From Citrobacter sp. 18056 (lineage in GTDB: Bacteria; Pseudomonadota; Gammaproteobacteria; Enterobacterales; Enterobacteriaceae), in NCBI GenBank assembly GCA_902706235.1, contig CACSJR010000010.1:147937-211936 (forward strand): DNA of 64,000 nt, given 5' to 3'. The translations under genes and the position numbers were made by a program. The notes beneath the pieces are model-generated. The model did not search any database, was not told the origin of the DNA, and saw only the letters and a list, made by a program, of their open reading frames with translations. Each line of letters opens with the position of its first letter. Position 1 is the first letter of the stretch. Below, one piece after another: positions 48,762 through 56,461 of the stretch.

Positions 48762-49634
48762 ATGTCTGAAACCTACGGTACGTTTGAAACCCTGCGCCAA
48801 CAAAACGCCGTCCTGCGGGACACGGTGGCATTGAATTCCGGCATTCAGCTGGCGGCCTGGTTCAATCAAAACGATACCGTGACGGTGCAGAGCGACCATC
48901 ACACGCTCAGCCTGTACGTAGCCGATGGCTATGAGAGCTATCACAAAACGCCTTACGGCTGGAAAAATGGCGGGGGGCCGGACCGTTTTTGTCTGATGCC
49001 GAAAGACAGTGAATCGAGCTGGGATATCCGCGATAACCTGTCGTTTGTGCATCTGTATTGCACGGATGCACACCTGCGCGAAACCGGAGAGAAAATCTGG
49101 GATCGCAGCCCGACGTCGTTTCGTCTTGACGAAAAAACCTTCGCCACCGATGACAAAATCACCGCGCTGTACCGCCATTTTCTGCTCGACGCCGACTGGC
49201 AGCAGCAGGCCAATCATCTGGCCCTCAGCTCGGCGACCACGCTGTTGTTAACGCATTTAATCCAGCATTACACCAGCGCGCAGTGGCAGTTGCCGAAAGT
49301 GACCGGCGGGCTGGCACCGTTTGTGCTGCGCAACGTGCTGGCCTACATGGAAGCGAACCTTGCTCAGCCGCTGACGCTGGCGGATTTGGCGCAGGAAGCG
49401 GCGCTCAGCGAATATCACTTTGCGCGCATGTTTTCGCTGTCGATGAAAATGGCGCCGCATCAGTACGTGATGCAGCGCCGGATGGCGCGGGCGCAGGAGC
49501 TGGTGCGTCACACCGCGCTGCCATTGACCGACATCGCGCTGGCCTGCGGCTTTAGCTCCGCCAGCCACTTCAGCAACCGCTTCAAAAGCGCGCTGGGGAT
49601 GACACCATCCCAGCTACGCGCGGCGGGCAAGTGA
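48762..49634 (+). CDS. AraC-family transcriptional regulator
   Basis: 290-aa regulator with an N-terminal cupin-like sensor (for example SDHHTLSLYVADGYESYHKT) and a C-terminal AraC domain with two helix-turn-helix units: LTLADLAQEAALSEYHFARM and LPLTDIALACGFSSASHFSN. Divergently transcribed from the EamA exporter, which it may control. Its 3' end overlaps the convergent ydcO gene by 21 bp. Effector unknown. Confidence 0.88.
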   Translation: MSETYGTFETLRQQNAVLRDTVALNSGIQLAAWFNQNDTVTVQSDHHTLSLYVADGYESYHKTPYGWKNGGGPDRFCLMPKDSESSWDIRDNLSFVHLYCTDAHLRETGEKIWDRSPTSFRLDEKTFATDDKITALYRHFLLDADWQQQANHLALSSATTLLLTHLIQHYTSAQWQLPKVTGGLAPFVLRNVLAYMEANLAQPLTLADLAQEAALSEYHFARMFSLSMKMAPHQYVMQRRMARAQELVRHTALPLTDIALACGFSSASHFSNRFKSALGMTPSQLRAAGK

Positions 49635-50774
49635 CAGCAGGCTAAAACACATTCCGCCCGCCACGAGTCCCCAAAATGCCGATCCGACTCCGGACAGTGT
49701 TAATCCGCTGGCGGTGACCAGGAAGGTGACAATCGCCGCATCCCGTTCGTTTTCTTTCGCCAACGCCTGCACCAGGCTGCCGCTGATGGTGCCGAGCAGC
49801 GCCAGGCCCGCCAGCATTTGGATCCAGGCGACGGGCAACGCCGCCATTAATGACGTAATCGACCCGCCGAAAATGCCTGCCAGAAGATAAAAACCGCCTG
49901 CCGTCGCGGCGGCTTTCCATCGCTGATCGGCCTGCGGATGCGCTTCCGGACTTTGGCAAATCGCGGCAGTGATCGCCGCAATACAAATCGAATAAACGCC
50001 AAACGGCGAAAAGGCTAACGCGATACCGCCGGTTATGACGATTAACAATGACACTGGGGCTGAATATCCGGAGGCTTTCAGGGTGGCGATGCCCGGCGCG
50101 TTCTGCGACGCCATCGTCACCAGAAAGAACGGCAGGCCGACGCTCAGCAGCAGCGAAGGGGTAAATTCCGGCGCGATGTAGCGCGGCATCACAAACGCCA
50201 GATGCAGCGTGTCGCTGTGCAGTTCGCCGGAGTAAATGGCGACCGCGCTGCCCGCCAGCAGTGCGGCAACCACCGCATAGCGCGGGGCGAGGGCTTTAAA
50301 TACCAGCCACGCCGCCATCATACTGCCGCACAGCAGAATATTGGTTTGCAGGCTGGTGAAAGCCTGCAAACCAAAACGTAGCAATATCCCGGCGAGCATC
50401 GCCGCCGCCAGTGAATGCGGGATGATTTTCATCAGCCGCGCAAATAGCCCGGTCAGCCCGCACAGCACAATCAGCGCGTTGGCGAAAATGAAAATGCCCA
50501 CCGCCTGATTCAGCGTCACGCCTTGTAATCCCGTTACCAGCAGCGCCGCGCCAGGCGTCGACCAGGCCGTCAGCACCGGGACTTTGCGCCACAGCGTCAG
50601 GGCCAGCGTGCTGACGCCCATCGCCAGGCCGAGCGCCGTCATCCAGCCCGCAATAGTGTGCGCATCGGCCCCGGCGGCGGCCGCGGCCTGCCAGATGATG
50701 GCGGCGGAACTGGCATACCCCACCAGAACCGCGACAAAACCGGCCAGCAGAGTAGAGAAAGGAAATGAGCGCAT
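49614..50774 (-). CDS. ydcO: YdcO, BenE-family transporter
   Basis: 386-aa inner-membrane protein with about twelve predicted helices, orthologous to E. coli YdcO. The BenE family includes benzoate/H+ symporters, but the substrate of YdcO is not established. Characteristic GYASSAAIIWQAAAAAGADA at the N-terminus and PHSLAAAMLAGILLRFGLQA follow E. coli. Divergent from sutR, with paired palindromes in the 90-bp gap. Confidence 0.93.
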   Translation of the reverse strand: MRSFPFSTLLAGFVAVLVGYASSAAIIWQAAAAAGADAHTIAGWMTALGLAMGVSTLALTLWRKVPVLTAWSTPGAALLVTGLQGVTLNQAVGIFIFANALIVLCGLTGLFARLMKIIPHSLAAAMLAGILLRFGLQAFTSLQTNILLCGSMMAAWLVFKALAPRYAVVAALLAGSAVAIYSGELHSDTLHLAFVMPRYIAPEFTPSLLLSVGLPFFLVTMASQNAPGIATLKASGYSAPVSLLIVITGGIALAFSPFGVYSICIAAITAAICQSPEAHPQADQRWKAAATAGGFYLLAGIFGGSITSLMAALPVAWIQMLAGLALLGTISGSLVQALAKENERDAAIVTFLVTASGLTLSGVGSAFWGLVAGGMCFSLLSLARRA

Positions 50775-50784
50775 AAAACCCCCT

Positions 50785-50833
50785 GTGCGTTATAACGTCC
50801 GGAAGAAATGTAGCATTGGGCGTTATAGCGCAC
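50785..50833. promoter_or_regulatory. Paired palindromic operators between ydcO and sutR
   Basis: GTGCGTTATAACG at 50785-50797 and CGTTATAGCGCAC at 50821-50833 are inverted with one mismatch, and the first contains the perfect 10-bp palindrome CGTTATAACG. They lie in the divergent gap and are the obvious candidate SutR binding sites; binding is inferred. Confidence 0.65.
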
Positions 50834-50864
50834 AAGTGGTAAACTTTGGCAAAAAGGAGCCGCC

Positions 50865-51407
50865 ATGAACATTGCACAACACCTGGCCACCACGCTGAAA
50901 ACCCTGCGTCAGCAGCGCGAGTGGAGCCTGTCAAAGCTTGCGGAAGAAACCGGCGTGTCGAAGGCGATGCTCGGGCAAATCGAACGCAACGAATCCAGCC
51001 CGACGGTGGCCACGCTGTGGAAAATTGCCACCGGGCTGAATGTGCCGTTTTCGCTGTTTATCAGCCCGCCGGAAAGCGAGGTCACGGCCTACGATCCGCA
51101 GCAGCAGGCGATGGTCGTCACCCCCATTTTCCCGTGGGACCCGGTTTTGCACTACGATCATTTCGCCATTACCCTCGCACCGGGTGCAATAAGCGAATCC
51201 ACGCCGCATGAAACCGGGGTGATTGAGCACGTGGTGGCGATTAACGGCACCCTGGATATGTGTCTCGACGGGGAGTGGCAGTCGGTGCAACAGGGCCAGG
51301 GATTACGCTTCGCCGGGGATAAACCGCATGCGTACCGCAACAGCACCGACAGCACTGTGTTGTTCCATTCGTTAATCCATTACCCAAAAGAAAAAGCCGC
51401 AGACTAA
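50865..51407 (+). CDS. sutR: SutR (YdcN), XRE-cupin regulator
   Basis: 180-aa regulator orthologous to E. coli SutR, reported to repress sulfur-utilisation genes. The N-terminal XRE helix-turn-helix is LAEETGVSKAMLGQIERNES and the C-terminal cupin contains HYDHFAITLAPGAI and GLRFAGDKPHAYRN. ATG at 50865 follows AAAGGAG. Its TAA stop abuts a palindromic MITE-like element that starts at the next base. Confidence 0.94.
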   Translation: MNIAQHLATTLKTLRQQREWSLSKLAEETGVSKAMLGQIERNESSPTVATLWKIATGLNVPFSLFISPPESEVTAYDPQQQAMVVTPIFPWDPVLHYDHFAITLAPGAISESTPHETGVIEHVVAINGTLDMCLDGEWQSVQQGQGLRFAGDKPHAYRNSTDSTVLFHSLIHYPKEKAAD

Positions 51408-51552
51408 GAGCCTGGCCCATTAGGGCTATTTTATTTGTCATTTTGAACCTGGGCCGTGCTCAAAATCCTCACGTACTACGTGTACGCTCCGGTTTTTGCG
51501 CGCAGTCCGTGTTCAAACTGCCTGCAACAATAACGCCTACTGGGCCAGGCTC
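51408..51552. mobile_element. MITE-like inverted-repeat element abutting the sutR stop codon
   Basis: Terminal 12-bp perfect inverted repeats GAGCCTGGCCCA (51408-51419) and TGGGCCAGGCTC (51541-51552) bound a 145-bp element without a gene, with internal CACGTACTACGTG palindrome. TAA lies at both edges and could be a 3-bp target duplication; the left TAA is the sutR stop codon. It resembles a dispersed enterobacterial intergenic repeat. The remainder of the gap (51553-51766) holds a TACAAT -10-like box at 51730 for rlhA and no gene. Confidence 0.7.
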
Positions 51553-51766
51553 TAAGCTGCGGCAAAAGTGACAGTTCACAACGTGACGAGGAAAAATCCG
51601 GAATACGCAGCCACTGTACGGCGTTGTCGCTGCGCCCGGAAATAGCAATTTCTTCAATGCGTTGCCGCTATCTGGAAAAAGGCCATTCTTATGGCGTGGA
51701 AAATGATTTCGCCGCGCCTCACTTCTGACTACAATAGCCGCCATTTTGACCCAACGGATAATAACG

Positions 51767-53728
51767 ATGCGCCTGCAAAACCATCATCTTGAACTCCTGA
51801 GCCCGGCCCGTGACGCCAGTATTGCCCGTGAAGCGATTCTTCACGGCGCGGATGCGGTGTACATCGGCGGTCCTGGCTTTGGTGCCCGTCACAATGCCAG
51901 CAACAGCCTGAGCGACATCGCCGAGCTGGTGCCGTTTGCCCATCGCTATGGCGCAAAAATTTTCGTGACGCTGAACACCATTCTTCATGATGATGAGCTG
52001 GAGCCTGCGCAAAAGCTGATTACCGACCTGTATCAGACCGGCGTGGATGCGCTGATCGTGCAGGACATGGGTGTCATGCAGCTCGATATTCCGCCGATTG
52101 AACTGCACGCCAGCACCCAGTGCGACATTCGCACCGTCGAGAAAGCCAAATTCCTTTCCGACGTTGGATTCAGTCAAATCGTGCTGGCGCGTGAGCTGGA
52201 CTTGCAGCAGATCAAAGCCATTCACCAGGCTACCGACGCCAACATCGAATTCTTCATTCACGGCGCGCTGTGCGTGGCGTATTCCGGCCAGTGCAACATT
52301 TCTCACGCCCATACCGGACGCAGCGCCAACCGCGGCGACTGCTCCCAGGCGTGCCGTCTGCCATACACCCTGAAAGATGATCAGGGCCGCGTGGTGGCGT
52401 ACGATAAACACCTGCTGTCGATGAAAGACAACGACCAGACCGCTAACCTGGCGGCACTGATCGACGCGGGCGTGCGCTCCTTCAAGATTGAAGGGCGCTA
52501 CAAAGACATGAGCTACGTGAAGAACATCACCGCGCATTATCGCCAGATGCTGGATGCGATTATCGAAGACCGCGGCGACCTGGCGCGTGCTTCCGCCGGG
52601 CGCACCGAGCATTTCTTCATTCCGTCGACCGACAAAACCTTCCATCGCGGCAGCACCGACTATTTCGTGAATGCGCGTAAAGGCGACATCGGCGCGTTCG
52701 ACTCGCCGAAGTTTATCGGCCTGCCGGTGGGTGAAGTGCTGAAAGTCAGCAAAGATCATCTCGACGTCCAGGTGACCGAACCGCTGGCGAACGGTGACGG
52801 CCTGAATGTGATGATCAAACGTGAAATAGTCGGTTTCCGCGCCAATACAGTGGAGAAAATTGGCGAAAGTCGCTATCGCGTGTGGCCGAACGAAATGCCT
52901 GCGGATTTGTATAAAGCGCGTCCGAATGCCGCGCTTAACCGTAACCTCGACCACAACTGGTCGCAGGCGCTGACCAAAACCTCCAGCGAACGCCGCATTG
53001 CGGTGGATATCGAAATGGGCGGCTGGCAGGAACAGTTGATCCTGACCTTAACCAGCGAAGACGGCGTGACCGTGACCCATACGCTGGACGGCAATTTTGA
53101 AGAAGCGTCGAATGCCGAAAAAGCGATGAGTAATTTACAGGACGGCGTGGCGAAACTCGGCCAGACCATTTACTACCCGCGTGACGTGCAGGTGAACCTG
53201 CCGGGCGCGCTGTTTGTGCCCAACAGCCTGCTGAACCAGCTGCGTCGTGAAACGGTGGAGATGCTCGACGTGGCGCGTCTGGCCGCATATCAGCGCGGCA
53301 GCCGCAAAGCTGTTTCTACGCCTGCGCCGGTGTACCCGGAAACGCATCTGTCGTTCTTAAGCAATGTTTACAACCATAAAGCGCGTGAGTTTTATCATCT
53401 CTACGGCGTGCAGCTGATTGACGCCGCGTATGAAGCGCACGAAGAGAAGGGCGACGTGCCGGTGATGATCACCAAACACTGCCTTCGTTTTGCATTTAAC
53501 CTGTGTCCGAAACAGGCGAAAGGTAACATTAAGAGCTGGAAAGCCACGCCGATGCAGCTGATCAACGGCGACGAAGTGTTGACCCTGAAATTTGACTGCC
53601 GTCCGTGCGAAATGCACGTCATCGGTAAAATGAAAAATCACATCCTCAAGATGCCGCATCCGGGCAGCATTGTGGCCTCGGTCAGCCCGGATGAATTGAT
53701 GAAGACCTTGCCGAAGCGCAAAGGCTAA
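51767..53728 (+). CDS. rlhA: RlhA (YdcP), 23S rRNA C2501 hydroxylase, U32-peptidase-like
   Basis: 653-aa U32-family protein, same length as E. coli RlhA, which is required for hydroxylation of cytidine 2501 of 23S rRNA. The start region LELLSPARDASIAREAILHG, the cysteine-rich CNISHAHTGRSANRGDCSQAC segment's parts (cysteines in GQCNIS and GDCSQACR) and CLRFAFNLCP supply the Fe-S-type cysteines. ATG at 51767 is preferred over an in-frame start at 51746 by homology. Followed by a single REP. Confidence 0.96.
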   Translation: MRLQNHHLELLSPARDASIAREAILHGADAVYIGGPGFGARHNASNSLSDIAELVPFAHRYGAKIFVTLNTILHDDELEPAQKLITDLYQTGVDALIVQDMGVMQLDIPPIELHASTQCDIRTVEKAKFLSDVGFSQIVLARELDLQQIKAIHQATDANIEFFIHGALCVAYSGQCNISHAHTGRSANRGDCSQACRLPYTLKDDQGRVVAYDKHLLSMKDNDQTANLAALIDAGVRSFKIEGRYKDMSYVKNITAHYRQMLDAIIEDRGDLARASAGRTEHFFIPSTDKTFHRGSTDYFVNARKGDIGAFDSPKFIGLPVGEVLKVSKDHLDVQVTEPLANGDGLNVMIKREIVGFRANTVEKIGESRYRVWPNEMPADLYKARPNAALNRNLDHNWSQALTKTSSERRIAVDIEMGGWQEQLILTLTSEDGVTVTHTLDGNFEEASNAEKAMSNLQDGVAKLGQTIYYPRDVQVNLPGALFVPNSLLNQLRRETVEMLDVARLAAYQRGSRKAVSTPAPVYPETHLSFLSNVYNHKAREFYHLYGVQLIDAAYEAHEEKGDVPVMITKHCLRFAFNLCPKQAKGNIKSWKATPMQLINGDEVLTLKFDCRPCEMHVIGKMKNHILKMPHPGSIVASVSPDELMKTLPKRKG

Positions 53729-53740
53729 TGCCTGATGGTT

Positions 53741-53772
53741 TGCAGGCCCGGTAAGCGCGAGCGCCACCGGGC
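53741..53772. repeat. REP element after rlhA
   Basis: GGCCCGGTAAGCGCGAGCG followed by CCACCGGGCA, a single REP-type palindrome between rlhA and the convergent oxidase operon. Confidence 0.8.
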
Positions 53773-53779
53773 AACCTGT

Positions 53780-53905
53780 TTATGACGTAAACCCCGCCGC
53801 GCTCATCAGCAGTCGGAAAAACATCCCTACCGCCGCCAGCATCAGCACGCTGCCGCCCCACAAAATCACCATCCACAACAGCTGTTTGTATAAAGGTTGT
53901 TGCAT
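53780..53905 (-). CDS. DUF2474 small membrane protein of CIO-type bd oxidase
   Basis: 41-aa protein with one hydrophobic helix, starting MQQPLYKQLLWMVILWGGSV. DUF2474 members are encoded at the end of cyanide-insensitive-oxidase operons and are probably small bd-oxidase subunits comparable to CydX. Its ATG overlaps the cioB stop by one base (TGATG), indicating coupling. Too short for many gene callers, but position and family make it credible. Confidence 0.8.
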   Translation of the reverse strand: MQQPLYKQLLWMVILWGGSVLMLAAVGMFFRLLMSAAGFTS

Positions 53906-54915
53906 CAGTGATACCCCTCGCCAGTCTGTACTTTTCCGCGAAACACGTAATAACTCCAGAAGGTATACACCAGAATTATCGGGATGATAATCAACGCGCC
54001 GACCAGCATGAAGCCCTGACTTTGTGGCGGCGCCGCGGCCTGCCACAGGCTGATATCCGGCGGAATAAGATTCGGCCAGATGCTGACGCCCAGCCCGCTA
54101 AAGCCTAAAAAAATCAGCCCCAGCGTCAGTAAAAACGGTGCTGCATGACACGCATCATTCGCCAACGTGCGCCACAGCCCAAATGCGACAATTAGTGTCA
54201 GACCCGGTACCGGCAGCAGGTACCACAGATTCGGCAAGCTGAACCAGCGTTCGGCAATCGCCGGGTGCGCCAGCGGCGTCCACAAGCTGATAACGGCTAT
54301 CACCGCCAGCATCGTCAGCGTTAATCCCTGCGACACGCGCCGCATCTTGCCCTGTAATGGATACTCACTTTTCATCACCAGCCACGTCGCGCCGAGCAGG
54401 GCATACGCCACCACCAAACCGACGCCGCAGAACAGGGTGAACGGCGTCAGCCAGTCGAAAGCGCCTCCGGCGAACGCCCGGTTTTGAACGGGAAAGCCGT
54501 TAAGCACCGCGCCAACCACTACACCCTGACAGAACGTGGCGAGAATCGAGCCGCTCAGAAAAGCGCGGTCCCAGAACGGGCGGTGTGAGGGTGTGGCGTT
54601 GAAGCGAAATTCAAAGGCCACGCCGCGAAAAATAAGGCCGATCAGCATTAACGTCAGTGGGATGGTTAAGGCGTCGATGATCACCGCGTAGGCCAGCGGA
54701 AATGCGCCGAACAGCGCCGCACCGCCAAGCACCAGCCAGGTTTCGTTCCCGTCCCACACCGGGGCGACGCTGTTGACCATCACGTCGCGCTCGTCGATAC
54801 CGCGCACGAACGGGAACAGAATGCCGATGCCCAAATCAAAGCCGTCCATCACGATATACATCAGAGTGGCGAAAACGATGATCACAAACCAGATAACCGA
54901 TAAGTCGATGCCCAT
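53905..54915 (-). CDS. cioB: Cytochrome bd-type quinol oxidase subunit II (CioB/CydB family)
   Basis: 336-aa membrane subunit II of a bd oxidase; about eight or nine helices. N-terminal IVMDGFDLGIGILFPFVRG and WDGNETWLVLGGAALFGAFP are conserved CydB motifs. It starts at the base of the cioA stop and is followed by DUF2474. The partner has a short Q-loop, so this is the CIO subtype, additional to the cydAB and appBC oxidases typical of enterics. Confidence 0.9.
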   Translation of the reverse strand: MGIDLSVIWFVIIVFATLMYIVMDGFDLGIGILFPFVRGIDERDVMVNSVAPVWDGNETWLVLGGAALFGAFPLAYAVIIDALTIPLTLMLIGLIFRGVAFEFRFNATPSHRPFWDRAFLSGSILATFCQGVVVGAVLNGFPVQNRAFAGGAFDWLTPFTLFCGVGLVVAYALLGATWLVMKSEYPLQGKMRRVSQGLTLTMLAVIAVISLWTPLAHPAIAERWFSLPNLWYLLPVPGLTLIVAFGLWRTLANDACHAAPFLLTLGLIFLGFSGLGVSIWPNLIPPDISLWQAAAPPQSQGFMLVGALIIIPIILVYTFWSYYVFRGKVQTGEGYH

Positions 54916-56318
54916 TAGCGGGTCTCCTTATGTTGATAACCGTCGATTGCAGCAGAAAGTGGGCGAGCCGGTGTGCCGTGGGGGTCGGGTTCCCAGACTT
55001 TCGGCCCTTTGCGGATCAGCCGAATCATGTAGCTGTAGCCCACGCCAAATACCGACGAATAGATGATAAAGAACGCCAGCAGGCTAACGCTCATATGCAA
55101 ATCACCGTGCGCCGAGACCGCATCTTTGGTGCGTTGCAGGCCGTACACTACCCACGGCTGGCGGCCAACTTCGGTCGTTACCCAGCCCGCAAGAATGGCA
55201 ATCAGCCCGGACGGTCCCATCCACAGCGCAAATCGCAGGAACGGTTTACTGGTATACAGGCGCTCGCCTTTACGCAGCCACAGCGATAGCCCGCCGAGCA
55301 GCAGCATTAGCACCCCGAGCCCGGCCATCATGCGGAATGACCAGAACACGATGGTCGAATTGGGCCTGTCTTCTTTGGCAAACTCTTTCAGCGCCGGGAC
55401 CTGTTTATCAAGACTGTGCGTCAGGATCAGGCTGCCGAGCGCCGGGATTTCCAGCCCGTAGCGGGTGCGTTCCTGTTGCATATCGGGCCAGCCGAAAATC
55501 AGCAGCGGCGTCGGTTCACCTGGCACATTTTCCCAGTGTCCTTCGATGGCGGCGATTTTCGCCGGCTGATGCTTCAACGTATTCAGGCCGTGCATATCGC
55601 CGACCAGCGCCTGGATCGGCGCGACAATCAGTGTCATCCACAGCGCCATCGAAAACATCGCGCGAATAGCGGGGGTGTTATTACCTTTCAGCAAATGCCA
55701 GGCGGCAGATGCGCCGATGAACAGCGCACTGCTGAGAAACGCGGCGATGGTCATGTGCAGCAGGCGATACGGGAACGACGGGTTAAACACCACCGCGAAC
55801 CAGTCGACCGGCACCACCTGGCCATTGACGATTTCAAAGCCCTGCGGGGTTTGCATCCAGCTGTTCGACGCCAGGATCCAAAACGTTGACATCAACGTGC
55901 CCAGCGCCACCATGCAGGTGGCGAAAAAGTGCAGGCCCGGGCCGACTTTATTCCAGCCGAACAGCATCACGCCGAGAAAACCGGCTTCGAGGAAGAAGGC
56001 GGTCAGCACTTCGTAGGTCAGCAGCGGGCCGGTAATGCTGCCCGCGAACTGTGAGAATCCGCTCCAGTTGGTGCCGAACTGATAGGCCATCACCAGCCCG
56101 GACACCACGCCCATGCCAAAGTTAACGGCGAAAATTTTCGACCAGAACGCCCATAGCGAGCGCCAGACCGGTTTTTTGGTTTTCAGCCATAATCCTTCGA
56201 GTACCGCCAGATAACTGGCAAGCCCGATGGTAATGGCTGGAAAAATAATGTGAAAAGAGACCGTGAACGCGAATTGAATTCGCGCCAGATGAAAAGCATC
56301 AAGACCAAACATGGACAA
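54915..56318 (-). CDS. cioA: Cytochrome bd-type quinol oxidase subunit I (CioA/CydA family)
   Basis: 467-aa catalytic subunit that oxidises quinol and reduces O2 at the haem b595/d site in the inner membrane. Conserved features are RIQFAFTVSFHIIFPA with H23 as haem ligand, GTNWSGFSQFAG, and GWVTTEVGRQPW. At 467 residues it is shorter than E. coli CydA (522), mainly in the Q-loop, which marks the CIO type that is often cyanide tolerant. Divergent from ydcR, with an inverted repeat in the 143-bp gap. Not present at this site in E. coli K-12. Confidence 0.92.
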   Translation of the reverse strand: MSMFGLDAFHLARIQFAFTVSFHIIFPAITIGLASYLAVLEGLWLKTKKPVWRSLWAFWSKIFAVNFGMGVVSGLVMAYQFGTNWSGFSQFAGSITGPLLTYEVLTAFFLEAGFLGVMLFGWNKVGPGLHFFATCMVALGTLMSTFWILASNSWMQTPQGFEIVNGQVVPVDWFAVVFNPSFPYRLLHMTIAAFLSSALFIGASAAWHLLKGNNTPAIRAMFSMALWMTLIVAPIQALVGDMHGLNTLKHQPAKIAAIEGHWENVPGEPTPLLIFGWPDMQQERTRYGLEIPALGSLILTHSLDKQVPALKEFAKEDRPNSTIVFWSFRMMAGLGVLMLLLGGLSLWLRKGERLYTSKPFLRFALWMGPSGLIAILAGWVTTEVGRQPWVVYGLQRTKDAVSAHGDLHMSVSLLAFFIIYSSVFGVGYSYMIRLIRKGPKVWEPDPHGTPARPLSAAIDGYQHKETR

Positions 56319-56398
56319 CCTCGATATAAAACAGCGATCGCAGTCATGGTAAGGATTACGGCCCTGGAGTAGCAGAAACAGTCGAGGCTTATTTGTCT

Positions 56399-56439
56399 AT
56401 AACAGTTACATAAATCATGATATTTTTTATTACTGTTAT
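56399..56439. promoter_or_regulatory. Inverted repeat between cioA and ydcR
   Basis: ATAACAGT (56399-56406) and ACTGTTAT (56432-56439) are a perfect 8-bp inverted repeat with a 25-bp spacer just upstream of the ydcR start. MocR/GntR regulators commonly bind dyads at their own divergent promoters, so YdcR is a candidate ligand; unproven. Confidence 0.5.
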
Positions 56440-56461
56440 GAAAATGGCGGCAAAATTGACG

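Noticed and set aside
51691..51792. 33-codon frame starting ATGGCGTGGAAA ahead of rlhA
   Set aside because: It overlaps the rlhA start, has no ribosome site and runs through the probable rlhA promoter.
51719..52954. 411-aa minus-strand frame opposite rlhA
   Set aside because: Antisense shadow of the well conserved rlhA gene; composition is typical of a reverse-frame artefact.
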